From: JACDCA01 sp963810305
Lineage (GTDB): Bacteria > Acidobacteriota > Vicinamibacteria > Vicinamibacterales > 2-12-FULL-66-21
Length of the DNA: 64,000 nt
Reading direction: 5' to 3'
Assembly: GCA_963810305.1 (NCBI GenBank)
Contig: CAWEMY010000005.1
Coordinates: 496,001-560,000 of the forward strand
Position 1 is the first letter of the stretch. The number at the start of each line of letters is the position of its first letter. The position numbers and the translations under genes are program-made. Of the stretch, positions 8,344 through 16,180 are shown one piece after another. Under the pieces are notes generated by a model. That model made no database searches, was not told the DNA's origin, and worked only from the letters and a program-made list of their open reading frames with translations.

Positions 8344-8497
8344 TCTTGCGGGTGGGACGAACGATCATTGTAACCCGGTCGGCGGGGTCTCGAGACAGCC
8401 CAGGCGTCGTTTAACCTGCGCGGCGCGTGACAGGTCCAACTATCAGCCCGCGCCTCCACCGATCAGACGGCACCGACCGCTCTGAAGGAGCAGAACG

Positions 8498-8845
8498 ATG
8501 AGAAAACAGTACGCCTGGATCGTGTTGGTCACCGGAACACTGATGGCTCTTCCGCCAAGCGCGTTCGCCCAGGAGTCGCGCCGGTGGAACCCCGACAGGC
8601 GCGAAGATCGGCGGGATCGTCATGAAGACGTGCGGGACCGCCGCGAGGATCGGCGGGATCGCCTCGAAAACCGGCGCGACCGCCTCGAAGACCGGCGCGA
8701 TGCGAGTCACGAGGGCGGCCGGCGCGACCGGCTCGAGGACGTGCGCGACCGGATGGAAGACCGGCAGGATCGCCGGGAAGATCGCCGCGATGTGGTGGAA
8801 GACCGCCGCGATCGGCGGGAAGACCGGCGCGATCGGAGGCGTTGA
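8498..8845 (+). CDS. Secreted, highly charged heptad-repeat protein
   Basis: A 115-residue protein with a strong ribosome-binding site (GAAGGAG, 7 bp before ATG). Residues 1-24 are a signal peptide ending SAFAQ. The remainder is almost only R, D and E in a seven-residue repeat, RRDRxED or RDRLEDR, about twelve times. No cysteines, aromatic core or known domain. Such alternating charge with i to i+4 salt bridges is expected to form a single stable alpha-helix or remain extended. The encoding DNA repeats with a 21-bp period. Function is unknown; a periplasmic spacer, metal- or polyanion-binding role is possible but not supported directly. Confidence 0.75.
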   Translation: MRKQYAWIVLVTGTLMALPPSAFAQESRRWNPDRREDRRDRHEDVRDRREDRRDRLENRRDRLEDRRDASHEGGRRDRLEDVRDRMEDRQDRREDRRDVVEDRRDRREDRRDRRR

Positions 8846-8922
8846 CAGACGCGGTCAACTCGAGAATCCCAGACGGCATCGTCGCCACTAGCGGGTCGAC
8901 GATACGGCTCAGTCATGGTCTT

Positions 8923-9519
8923 TTACAGAGATCGGCCGAACAGCCGCTGGTAATCGTCCGGCGTGTCGACGTCCGAGATGACGCCCGGGTCATCGACTTC
9001 AACGTCGATGACCCGATTCGGATCGGCCCTCACGACGGCCTTCGCACCAACCGCAGGATCGGCAGCACGGAGCTCCTCAAAGAGCTCGCGCTTGAAGATC
9101 ACCGGATGACCGTGGGCTCCGTGATGGACCGCGCGGACAATCGGCGCCGTGGTCGCGCGCGCGGCCGCGATGACGGTGCGCATCACGTCCGCTGATATCA
9201 GCGGCACATCGACCGGCAGCACCATCATCGCTTGCACCCCTTGTTCATTTTCGAGAACGTCGAGGGCGGCGAGGAGCGACGACAACTGTCCGCGGTCAGG
9301 CTGCGGGTTCGTAACGAACCGGCCCGCAGCGCCAACTTCCTGTTCAAGGGCCACGTCTTCTTCGCGGCCGACAACGAGCAGGATATCGACACCGGCCGAT
9401 GCCGCCTGTGTCATCGCGTAGCGCACAAAGCTGGTGGTCCCATCACGATGGACCAGAAGCGCCTTCGGACGGCCCATCCGCGACGATTGCCCGGCGGCGA
9501 GAATGACACCGCCGATCAA
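8923..9519 (-). CDS. MobA/MocA-like nucleotidyltransferase
   Basis: A 198-residue GT-A-fold NTP transferase. The signature LAAGQSSRMGRPKALL at residues 7-22 binds the nucleotide, and LPVDVPLIS around residue 100 carries the metal-binding Asp. AHGHPVIFKRELFEELR and DVDTPDDYQRL at the C-terminus are typical of the MocA branch, which makes molybdopterin cytosine dinucleotide for xanthine-oxidase-type enzymes. No molybdoenzyme or XdhC-like partner is in the window, so the cofactor assignment is inferred. Start ATG 9519, full length. Confidence 0.85.
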   Translation of the reverse strand: MIGGVILAAGQSSRMGRPKALLVHRDGTTSFVRYAMTQAASAGVDILLVVGREEDVALEQEVGAAGRFVTNPQPDRGQLSSLLAALDVLENEQGVQAMMVLPVDVPLISADVMRTVIAAARATTAPIVRAVHHGAHGHPVIFKRELFEELRAADPAVGAKAVVRADPNRVIDVEVDDPGVISDVDTPDDYQRLFGRSL

Positions 9520-9608
9520 TGGTCAGACCTTGGGTTTGTGCCTGGGATCAGTGCCATTGACTACCTTCCTCATCGATTTACCCCGATTCCCCTAACCCCC
9601 GTCTTTTC

Positions 9609-9637
9609 TTGACTTCCGGGGACGAACTTCCTACACT
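9609..9637 (+). promoter_or_regulatory. Sigma-70-type promoter of the cold-shock gene
   Basis: TTGACT (9609-9614), a 17-bp spacer and TACACT (9632-9637): a near-consensus vegetative promoter. It implies a 5' leader of about 165 nt before the ATG at 9811, as is usual for cold-shock mRNAs whose leaders fold in a temperature-dependent way. Confidence 0.7.
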
Positions 9638-9810
9638 TGCCGCGTTTTCAAGCTCAGCGTCAGCCGGCGGCGTCTGGCTGGCGCGGGAGTCGGGTGGTTC
9701 GGCAGGTCGGCGCCTCGTCCTTTATCTTGGGCCGCGTCCTCCGGCCCGTTTCTCCCACAGCTTGAAGTCCCCTGGGATCCACTCGGGGGGATTTTTCGGA
9801 GGACACGGGT

Positions 9811-10017
9811 ATGCCTACGGGTACCATCGCTCGCCTTCTCATCGACAAGGGGTTCGGATTCATCCGCGACGAGACGGGTATCGAGCACTTCTTTCATCGA
9901 AGCTCGGTCCGCGGCGCCGTGTTCGAGCTCCTCCGTGAGGGTCAGCGTGTCGAGTTCCAGATCGAGGACTCGGCAAAAGGACCCCGCGCCGGCGACGTTC
10001 GCCTCATCGAAGGCTGA
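9811..10017 (+). CDS. Cold-shock domain protein (CspA family)
   Basis: A 68-residue single cold-shock domain. The RNP1-like motif KGFGFIRDE (residues 12-20) and RNP2-like HFFHRSSV (residues 26-33) are present, with hydrophobic beta-strands and a short acidic linker. Binds single-stranded RNA/DNA and acts as an RNA chaperone. It diverges from classical Csp proteins at the N-terminus (TGTIARLLIDKG rather than TGTVKWFN), a variant common outside Proteobacteria. ATG preceded by GGAGGA. Promoter at 9609-9637 and a GC-rich hairpin downstream make it a single-gene transcript. Confidence 0.92.
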   Translation: MPTGTIARLLIDKGFGFIRDETGIEHFFHRSSVRGAVFELLREGQRVEFQIEDSAKGPRAGDVRLIEG

Positions 10018-10033
10018 ACCGCCTCCCGTTCGC

Positions 10034-10062
10034 CCCGGGCGCGGGCCTTTCCCCGCCCGGGT
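10034..10062 (+). terminator. GC-rich hairpin after the cold-shock gene
   Basis: CCCGGGCGCGGG and CCCCGCCCGGG pair across a short loop with one mismatch, 17 bp after the stop codon, followed by a pyrimidine-rich tract rather than a clean T-run. Confidence 0.5.
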
Positions 10063-10084
10063 TCCCTCCTTCTCCTCCTGAACA

Positions 10085-10735
10085 ATGACGTTTGATCGCT
10101 GGCGCCGCGCTCTCCGTCTGCTGTTGCGCGCAGGCGTCACCGGCCTTCTGGTTCTCGCCGTCTTCCTCGCGTGCGCGCTTCCCTTCGCAGGACGTTATCT
10201 CATCACCGAGGATCCGCTACGCCAGGCAGACGCCATCATCGTCCTTGGCGGCACGCGGGCGGGACGCTGGCTCGAGGCGCTCGATTTGTATGAGGAGCGG
10301 ATGGCGCCGCACCTTGTATTGAGCAGCGACCGCGCCGACGCGACCGACTTCGAGTTTCAACAGCGAGGGATCCGCATTCCCCGGACGTCCGACCTTGTGC
10401 GTGACGCAATGATCAAGCTGGGCGTGCCGTCCGAGGCGGTCGAGATCTTTCCGTTCCCGCTCGACAACACCGCCGCGGAAGCAGAGGCGTTCCTCAAAAT
10501 GTCAGTAGACCGCGGCTGGAGGCGGCTGCTGATCGTCAGCTCGAAGTACCACACCCGTCGCGCGCGTTTCTCGTTCGAACGCGCATTTCGAGGGAGCGGC
10601 ATTCAAATCGCCGTTCGCGCCACGCGGTATGAGGATGTTCGGCCCCGACGGTGGTGGACACGCCGTCACGACACCCGATGGGTGGCGCAGGAACTGGTCA
10701 AGCTGTTCCTCTACCGCCTGGGTCTCGAAGGATAA
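10085..10735 (+). CDS. YdcF/SanA-family (DUF218) membrane-anchored protein
   Basis: A 216-residue protein with one N-terminal membrane segment (about residues 15-37) and a DUF218 domain. The core motifs are ADAIIVLGGTRAGRWLEALDLY, LSSDRADATDFE, the DNTAAEAEAFL helix and LLIVSSKYHTRRARFSFERAF. Family members such as SanA and ElyC are linked to envelope integrity and vancomycin resistance at low temperature; the reaction is not established. The location after a cold-shock gene is suggestive but the hairpin between them argues against one operon. Confidence 0.85.
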   Translation: MTFDRWRRALRLLLRAGVTGLLVLAVFLACALPFAGRYLITEDPLRQADAIIVLGGTRAGRWLEALDLYEERMAPHLVLSSDRADATDFEFQQRGIRIPRTSDLVRDAMIKLGVPSEAVEIFPFPLDNTAAEAEAFLKMSVDRGWRRLLIVSSKYHTRRARFSFERAFRGSGIQIAVRATRYEDVRPRRWWTRRHDTRWVAQELVKLFLYRLGLEG

Positions 10736-10744
10736 TCAGGACGA

Positions 10745-10843
10745 GGAAGTGAACGGGGCCCGGTGGCCCTCCCGGTCTTCAAAACCGGTCGCTGCGCGCG
10801 TAATAGCGCGCGGGCTGGGTTCGACTCCCAGGCGCTTCCGCCA
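10745..10843 (+). tRNA. selC: tRNA-Sec (selenocysteine, TCA anticodon)
   Basis: A 99-nt tRNA with selC features: long 8-bp acceptor stem beginning GGAAGTGA and ending CGCTTCC-G-CCA, an extended D stem (GGGCC-CGGT-GGCCC), anticodon stem CCGGT/ACCGG around CTTCAAA (anticodon TCA), a long variable arm (CGCGCG-TAAT-AGCGCG) and T arm CTGGG-TTCGACT-CCCAG. It reads UGA as selenocysteine with SelA, SelB and SelD, none of which are in this window. Confidence 0.93.
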
Positions 10844-10869
10844 GCCTTCGCTCGCATATTGCTTCTGAG

Positions 10870-10896
10870 CGAGCTTCGGCTGGGCAGGCCAGCCTC
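10870..10896 (+). repeat. tRNA-flanking repeat, copy 2
   Basis: Begins CGAGCTTCGGCT and ends GCCAGCCTC, with two differences from the inverted copy at 8160-8186. Each copy lies shortly downstream of a tRNA, following a stretch starting CCTTCGCTCG. The rest of the spacer to 10943 shows nothing else. Confidence 0.6.
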
Positions 10897-10943
10897 GCGT
10901 TATTGCAAATCAGTTGTGCCTGGGCGCGACCCCGTGAAATGGG

Positions 10944-11342
10944 TCAGGGCCTGGACGCCACGTGCTGGTCGATCAGCACGGGATTACCGTCCGGGTCCAG
11001 CAACATCACGCTGCCAGGCCCGGTCCCGCTCTCGTCAACTTCAGTCGTGATCGCCACACCCTTCGACTTGAGGCGGCGCTGGTGTTCGCGGATGTCGGTG
11101 AACTCTTCGACCGGCTTGGCGGTTTCGTTCCACCCCGGGTTGAACGTCAACAGATTCCGCTCGAACATGCCCTGAAACAGCCCCAGGGTCACTGAGCCGT
11201 TGCGCAGAATCAGCCAGTTCTGTTTCGGGTCACCTCCGACCACTTCGAAATCGAGCTTTTCGTAGAAGTCCCGTGATGCCTCGAGGTTCTTCACCGCCAG
11301 GCTCACCGAGAACGCACCCAATGTCGTTGGTTGTCTCATCAT
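10944..11342 (-). CDS. VOC (glyoxalase/bleomycin-resistance fold) protein
   Basis: A 132-residue protein with two beta-alpha-beta-beta-beta halves of the vicinal oxygen chelate fold: FSVSLAVKNLEASRDFYEKL at residues 12-31 and GSVMLLDPDGNPVLIDQH at the C-terminus. Putative metal ligands of the fold are partly recognisable (the Glu/His pattern is not complete), so it may be a binding protein rather than an enzyme. The start ATG 11342 is preceded by a purine-rich stretch. It lies alone between tRNA-Sec and the regulator gene. Confidence 0.85.
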   Translation of the reverse strand: MMRQPTTLGAFSVSLAVKNLEASRDFYEKLDFEVVGGDPKQNWLILRNGSVTLGLFQGMFERNLLTFNPGWNETAKPVEEFTDIREHQRRLKSKGVAITTEVDESGTGPGSVMLLDPDGNPVLIDQHVASRP

Positions 11343-11424
11343 CGCCCCCCGAGCCTACAATTCTCACAGGAGAAACGCGAGCCTTACCGATCGTCGACGC
11401 CACCCTTCCGGTTTGAGCCGAGAC

Positions 11425-12357
11425 TCAGCGCGTCGCCGCGAGCCGGAGCGGGCGCTTGCGCGCCGGCATTCCTCGGGCGGCGAGAAGATCGAGGAAGACG
11501 TCGATCGCCGGCGAGGAGGGGGCCGCACGCAGGGTAGCGGCGCTCCAGCGCCGATGGATGCCGCTCGGCGTAATCGGAATCGCTCGCACGTCTCCGGCGC
11601 GGATCGCCGGCTCGACGGCCCAGGTCTGCATCACGCTGATACCCAGCCGCGCCTTGACCATCGCCAGTATCGCCTCAGTCAGCATCACGAACGAAATCCG
11701 CTCGGGCTCGACGCCGGCCGGACGAAGGATTCGCTTGATCGTGAAGCTGTCCTCGGTCGAACCGGAATAGAGCAGAAGACGCTCGTGCAGGAAATCTTCG
11801 GGGCGGACGAAGGCGCGTGACGCAAAGGGGTGATCGGGCGCGACGATCGCCGCATGCTCGTCTTCGAACAAGGGACGTACGCGCAATTGCCGGTTGCGGA
11901 CGTCCTCGGTAACGATCGCGAGATCGAGGCGCCCGTCGAGCAGCGCTTCGAGCGGCCGCATCGTGCACTCCACCGCGATGACGACGTCGACAGCCGGACA
12001 CTTGCGCCGGAACGCCTCGATGAGCGGCGGCAGCCAGTGATAGCCGGTATTGCACTGCGCGCAGACGCGCAGCACGCCTGTCTTGTTCGTGCCCAGCCGG
12101 CGCACCTCGTCCTCTGCCGTCGTGATGTCGTCGAGGACTCGCCGCGCCGTGATCAGCACTCGCTCGCCGGCGGCGGTCGGTACCATCCGTTTGCCAACGC
12201 GAAGGAACAACGCGGTGCCAAGCCGCTGCTCGATGTCACGCAGCTGATGGCTGACCGCGGACTGCGTCAGGTGCAGCCCGGACGCCGCCCGCGTGACGCT
12301 GCCGGAAGCAGCTACCGCCGCGACCATTCGCAGATGCCTGATTTCCAGATCCGTCAT
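11425..12357 (-). CDS. LysR-family regulator, MetR-like
   Basis: About 310 residues. An N-terminal winged HTH (LEIRHLRMVAAVAASGSVTR and the recognition helix LTQSAVSHQLRDIEQRLG) is followed by a two-lobe effector domain with TMRPLEALLDGRLDLAIVTE, FEDEHAAIVAPDHPFASR and LTEAILAMVKARLGISVMQTW. The pattern resembles MetR, the homocysteine-responsive activator of methionine genes, more than CysB or NhaR types. I start at ATG 12357, where the family alignment begins; ATG 12384 in the same frame is possible but lies inside the operator. It is divergent from the permease gene with a TGAA-N5-TTCA site between them. Confidence 0.85.
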   Translation of the reverse strand: MTDLEIRHLRMVAAVAASGSVTRAASGLHLTQSAVSHQLRDIEQRLGTALFLRVGKRMVPTAAGERVLITARRVLDDITTAEDEVRRLGTNKTGVLRVCAQCNTGYHWLPPLIEAFRRKCPAVDVVIAVECTMRPLEALLDGRLDLAIVTEDVRNRQLRVRPLFEDEHAAIVAPDHPFASRAFVRPEDFLHERLLLYSGSTEDSFTIKRILRPAGVEPERISFVMLTEAILAMVKARLGISVMQTWAVEPAIRAGDVRAIPITPSGIHRRWSAATLRAAPSSPAIDVFLDLLAARGMPARKRPLRLAATR

Positions 12358-12366
12358 CGAAATATG

Positions 12367-12387
12367 TTGATGAACACCATTCATCAA
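12367..12387. promoter_or_regulatory. LysR/MetR-type operator
   Basis: A perfect inverted repeat, TTGATGAA-CACCA-TTCATCAA. Its core TGAA-N5-TTCA is exactly the MetR consensus spacing. It sits between the divergent regulator and permease genes and probably mediates autoregulation plus control of the permease. Confidence 0.6.
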
Positions 12388-12389
12388 TC

Positions 12390-12413
12390 CAATGAAAAGA
12401 ATGAGCTTCATTG
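12390..12413. promoter_or_regulatory. Second inverted repeat in the divergent promoter region
   Basis: CAATGAA at 12390-12396 and TTCATTG at 12407-12413 form perfect 7-bp arms with a 10-bp spacer, immediately next to the MetR-type site. LysR regulators commonly bind a second, weaker site near the -35 of the target gene; this fits that geometry. Confidence 0.4.
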
Positions 12414-12441
12414 TAGCAGCAGGAACCCGTAATCTGCCGCC

Positions 12442-14853
12442 ATGAGTCGCCAGGAACTGAAGCAAGCCGTGCGGCGGCTGTGGCAACAGCCGCTCTTCGC
12501 GGGTGGGGTCATCGCGGTGCTGGCGGTGGCGATCGGCGCCAATACGGCGATGTTCACCGTGGTCGACAGCGTGCTGATGCGGCCGCTGCCGCTGCGCGAT
12601 CCGTCCGGTCTCGTGACCTTCACGATCGCGAAGCCGGGGAATGACCGGCAGCCGCTCTCACTGCTGGATCTCGCCGATTTCAGGGGGGAAAGTCACACGC
12701 TGGAGGCGATCGTCGCGACGTTCGGATGGAGCGTCAACCTCACCGGCCTCGGCGACGCCGAACGGCTTCAGGGTATGCGGGTGTCGCCGGAGTACTTCGA
12801 GGTCACTGGCGCAGGCGTGGCGCTCGGGCGCGCCATTCAGCCCGCGGACGAGCACCAGTCGGTCGCAGTCATCTCGCACGGCCTGTGGCAGCGCCGGTTC
12901 GGCGGGGCTCCCGACGCGCTCACCAAGACGCTCGTACTGAACGGTGAACCGTTCACGATCGTTGGCGTGCTCCGTCCGGACTTTGTGTCGAGCGTGCGCG
13001 ATGCCGAGATCGTCGCCCCGTTTTCGGCGTCCACCGATCCACGCCGCGCGAATCGCGCGCAAGGTTTCCTCCGCGTGATCGCCCGCATGAAGGCGGGCGT
13101 CACGTCCGCTCAGGTGTCCGACGATCTGAACAATGTGTTGCGCCGGCTGCGCGATGCCTACCCGGATGCGCACGGCTCCGATACCGGCGTACTGGTCAAG
13201 TCGCTGCATGACGAGATCAGCGGTCGCGCCGCGCCGATGCTGCGCATGCTCCTCGCCGCGGTTGCGGTCATGCTGCTGGTCGCATGCGCCAACATCGCGA
13301 ACCTTTTTCTGATGCAAGGCTCAGCCCGGCGGCGCGAGCTCGCGGTGCGGGCCGCGATCGGCGCCAGTCGCGGACGCATCATCAGTCAGCTGATTACTGA
13401 GGCAGTCGTGCTTGGCCTGGCCGGTGGGGCGCTCGGCGTGCTCGTCGCGCGCGGGCTCGTCCGCGGCCTGATCGCCCTCGGCCCCACCGACTTACCGCGC
13501 GTCGCCGAGATCGGAATCGATTGGAAGGTCGCTCTGTTTACGCTCGGCGTGTCCCTGGGTGCAAGTCTGCTCGTCAGCCTCGCTCCGGCATTCCAGTCGT
13601 CGAGCGGCGATTTGCGCGACGGGCTGAAAGGGGGCGACCGCACCGGGACCAGCCGCAGCGGACGCCTCCGCGCCGCCCTGATCTTCGCGGAAGTCGCGCT
13701 GTCGACTCTTCTGCTCATCAGCGCCGCGCTTCTGGGACGCAGCTTCCAGCGGGTGACCGCGGTTGATCCTGGATTCCGTCCGTCACAGGTCCTCACGATT
13801 CGGCTTTCGCTCCCGCGCGCGCGCTACAAGTCCCGCATTGCGATCGAGAACTTCTACGCGCAGCTTCACCCCCGGATCGCGGCTCTCCCCGGCGTTCGCA
13901 CCGTGGCGGCCTCGAACGTGGTCCCGATGAACGGCTACCTGGCGACGACGACGTTCTTTCTCGAGGGTGTGATGGTCAAGGATGCGCCCGAAGCGCACTA
14001 CCGAATGGTCAGTCCCGATTACTTCCGCGCCCTCGATATACGGCTTCGGGGCGGTCGCCCCTTTACGCCGGCGGATCGGGCCGATTCTCTGCCGGTCGCC
14101 ATCGTCAACGAGACCTTCGCCCGGCAGTTCCGGCATGGCGCCAGCCCGATCGGCGCACGCATCCGTCTGGATGATGGCGAGAAGGTGCCACGCATGGTGG
14201 AAGTGGTTGGCGTGATTGGCGACGTCAAGCACTTCGGCCTGGAGAAGGAGACCACGCTCGAGGTGTACGTCCCGATCTCCCAGGTGCCCGAGGTGACGAC
14301 GATCTGGCTGGCGAACAACATGTACTGGGTGGTCGAAACGGACGGCGCGCCGCTTGCCGCCACGAATGCCGTGCGCCGTGAGATCGCCGCGGTCGACCCC
14401 GGCGTGCCGGCCTCCTTCGTCAGGAGCATGGAGCAGTGGATGGGGGTCTCGATTGCGCCACGCCGATTCAACCTCACGCTGGTAACAGCCTTTGCGGTGG
14501 CCGCGTTGCTGCTCGCCGTCGTCGGCGTCTATGCGACGGCCGCATCAGCCGTGTCGATGCGCACGCGCGAAATCGGCATCCGCGCCGCGCTGGGGGCCTC
14601 ACGAGCAGAAGTCATCCGGCTCGTGCTCCGGAGCGGCCTGGCGCCGGTGCTGGTCGGGCTTGTCGTCGGAACCGCCGGGGCGTTGTTCTCCGGCCGCGCA
14701 ATTGCCGGCCTGTTATTCGGGGTCGCACCGCACGATCCGGCTTCGCTCGCGATCGTGGCGATCACGCTCATGACGGCTGCCCTGGCGGCAAGCTACCTGC
14801 CCGCACGTCGAGCCGGCAAGGTCGATCCCATCATCGCGCTCCGAGCGGAGTGA
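12442..14853 (+). CDS. ADOP-family permease (duplicated MacB/FtsX type)
   Basis: An 803-residue inner-membrane protein. It begins with a short helix and a membrane segment at about residues 20-45, followed by a MacB-like periplasmic domain (ending near residue 270). Next come three membrane segments around LLAAVAVMLLVACANIANLFLM, a second membrane/periplasmic module, and a C-terminal FtsX domain with RTREIGIRAALGASRAEV and the final transmembrane helices. This duplicated layout is the acidobacterial orphan permease type, usually encoded without its own ATPase, as here. The substrate is unknown; MacB relatives export peptides or drugs or transmit force. Likely controlled by the divergent MetR-like regulator. 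Confidence 0.92.
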   Translation: MSRQELKQAVRRLWQQPLFAGGVIAVLAVAIGANTAMFTVVDSVLMRPLPLRDPSGLVTFTIAKPGNDRQPLSLLDLADFRGESHTLEAIVATFGWSVNLTGLGDAERLQGMRVSPEYFEVTGAGVALGRAIQPADEHQSVAVISHGLWQRRFGGAPDALTKTLVLNGEPFTIVGVLRPDFVSSVRDAEIVAPFSASTDPRRANRAQGFLRVIARMKAGVTSAQVSDDLNNVLRRLRDAYPDAHGSDTGVLVKSLHDEISGRAAPMLRMLLAAVAVMLLVACANIANLFLMQGSARRRELAVRAAIGASRGRIISQLITEAVVLGLAGGALGVLVARGLVRGLIALGPTDLPRVAEIGIDWKVALFTLGVSLGASLLVSLAPAFQSSSGDLRDGLKGGDRTGTSRSGRLRAALIFAEVALSTLLLISAALLGRSFQRVTAVDPGFRPSQVLTIRLSLPRARYKSRIAIENFYAQLHPRIAALPGVRTVAASNVVPMNGYLATTTFFLEGVMVKDAPEAHYRMVSPDYFRALDIRLRGGRPFTPADRADSLPVAIVNETFARQFRHGASPIGARIRLDDGEKVPRMVEVVGVIGDVKHFGLEKETTLEVYVPISQVPEVTTIWLANNMYWVVETDGAPLAATNAVRREIAAVDPGVPASFVRSMEQWMGVSIAPRRFNLTLVTAFAVAALLLAVVGVYATAASAVSMRTREIGIRAALGASRAEVIRLVLRSGLAPVLVGLVVGTAGALFSGRAIAGLLFGVAPHDPASLAIVAITLMTAALAASYLPARRAGKVDPIIALRAE

Positions 14854-14954
14854 GACGGGCTGCGGGAGGTTGACTTGGACCTCAAACTACCGTCCACTGG
14901 GTGTTGGTGCAGCACAAACCGGTTCCTAGGTTTTGAGCCGGCGCAGCCAGAGAG

Positions 14955-15224
14955 TTGCGCGGCGCGGGATGTCCTGACATCGCGGGGATTACGACAGTGA
15001 AGCCGCCGCACGCGCGCGTGTGCGAAACGTGTGTGAAGACGGGTGACAGATGGGTCCACCTCCGGACCTGCCAGACGTGCGGTGTGACGTTGTGCTGCGA
15101 TTCCTCCCCCAATCGACACGCGAGTCAGCACGCTCGGTCGAGCAAGCATCCGGTCATCGCGTCTGCCGAACCCGGAGAACGCTGGCTCTACTGCTACGTC
15201 GACGAGGTCTTTGCGGAGTACTGA
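14955..15224 (+). CDS. UBP-type zinc-finger protein
   Basis: An 89-residue protein that is essentially one UBP-type zinc finger: CETCVKTGDRWVHLRTCQTC, then CCDSSPNRHASQHARSSKHP, and ERWLYCYVDEVF at the end. Cys and His ligands are all conserved. In eukaryotes this domain binds the free C-terminus of ubiquitin; bacterial single-domain versions have no defined role. The family usually has a Cys/His pair near the N-terminus, matched by the Cys at residue 6, so I accept the TTG start at 14955; GTG at 14997 is the alternative. A palindrome overlaps the stop codon. Confidence 0.82.
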   Translation: MRGAGCPDIAGITTVKPPHARVCETCVKTGDRWVHLRTCQTCGVTLCCDSSPNRHASQHARSSKHPVIASAEPGERWLYCYVDEVFAEY

Positions 15225-15240
15225 CCGTGCCGACGGTCAG
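15221..15240 (+). terminator. Palindrome over the UBP-finger stop codon
   Basis: CTGACCGT-GCCG-ACGGTCAG, perfect 8-bp arms, with the TGA stop inside the left arm. No T-run follows, so termination would be of the intrinsic-weak or RNA-stabilising kind. Confidence 0.45.
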
Positions 15241-15292
15241 GGGCACCCTCTCCACCGGTGATCCCGCGGCTCACTCGTGCTGAAATGCTCGG

Positions 15293-16165
15293 ATGCACTC
15301 ACGTCTCCGGCTGGCCGCGATCTGGCTGGCGTGCTCTGCCGCGCTGCTCACGGCGCAGCCACCCGCACTTGCTCCACCGGAACCGATTGCGAACGGCGTT
15401 GCGCTGTACCGGCTGGACGACCCGGGCCTGCTCAGCCCACCTGGACCTGTGGCGGTCCAGGCGCTGCGTCTCGATCCGCGGAAGGTAACGCTGGAAATCG
15501 GCCGCGCGCTAGGCGAGCCCTCGCGTGAAACCGTGGAAGTCATCGCGGCTCGACGTCCGGGATCGATCGCGGCCCTCAACGCCGGGTTTTTCTCACTCGA
15601 AACCGGCAAGCCAACCGATTTGCTGAAAATCGCCGGGCGGGTTGTGAGCGGCACAACCCGCGCGCGCGGCGCGGTCGGCTTCAGCGATCGCGACGGTGTC
15701 ACGAAACTACTCTTCGATCGAGTCACCGTCGCGACCGGCGGAAGACGTCCGGCGTACAAGACGCTGCTGGGATCGTCTGCTCGCGAATGGTCACGGGCGC
15801 CGCACGCCGTGAGCGGGGCGGGGTTGCTGATGCTCAATGGACGTGACCTGCCGGACTGGCATGCAGAAAAGATCACCGCCGGATTCGATACAACTCGTCA
15901 CCCTCGAACCCTGATCGGCGTTGACGCGCAGGACGCGATCTGGCTCGTCACGGTCGACGGACGCAACCCGTCGCTCAGTCTCGGGATGTCGTTCACCGAG
16001 TTACAGCATCTGTCGAGACGACTCGGCATGCGTTCCGCTCTGAATCTCGACGGCGGTGGGTCGACGACGATGTTGGTGTCCGGCAGGGTTGTCAATCACC
16101 CCTCCGATCCCGGCGGGGCCCGCCAGGTCAGCGATGCGATTCTCGTGGTGCCGCGCGAGCGGTAG
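15293..16165 (+). CDS. Secreted phosphodiester glycosidase-family protein
   Basis: A 290-residue exported protein; residues 1-21 are a signal peptide (AACSAALLTAQ-type end). The domain is the NAGPA/DUF2233 type: AALNAGFFSLETGKPTDLL, GVDAQDAIWLVTVDGRNPSL and the C-terminal hallmark ALNLDGGGSTTMLVSGRVVN. In animals this family uncovers mannose-6-phosphate by cleaving GlcNAc-phosphodiesters; bacterial members act on envelope or exopolysaccharide phosphodiesters, substrate unknown. Start ATG 15293. It precedes the aldo/keto reductase fusion by 15 bp, so the two are probably cotranscribed. Confidence 0.88.
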   Translation: MHSRLRLAAIWLACSAALLTAQPPALAPPEPIANGVALYRLDDPGLLSPPGPVAVQALRLDPRKVTLEIGRALGEPSRETVEVIAARRPGSIAALNAGFFSLETGKPTDLLKIAGRVVSGTTRARGAVGFSDRDGVTKLLFDRVTVATGGRRPAYKTLLGSSAREWSRAPHAVSGAGLLMLNGRDLPDWHAEKITAGFDTTRHPRTLIGVDAQDAIWLVTVDGRNPSLSLGMSFTELQHLSRRLGMRSALNLDGGGSTTMLVSGRVVNHPSDPGGARQVSDAILVVPRER

Positions 16166-16180
16166 CGAATACCTCTTCTG

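Noticed and set aside
8529..8916. Minus-strand frames opposite the charged repeat gene
   Set aside because: They only mirror the 21-bp repeat; no start signals or conserved composition.
9640..9810. Cold-shock leader as a riboswitch
   Set aside because: No match to a known riboswitch core is recognisable; a temperature-responsive leader is the more economical reading.
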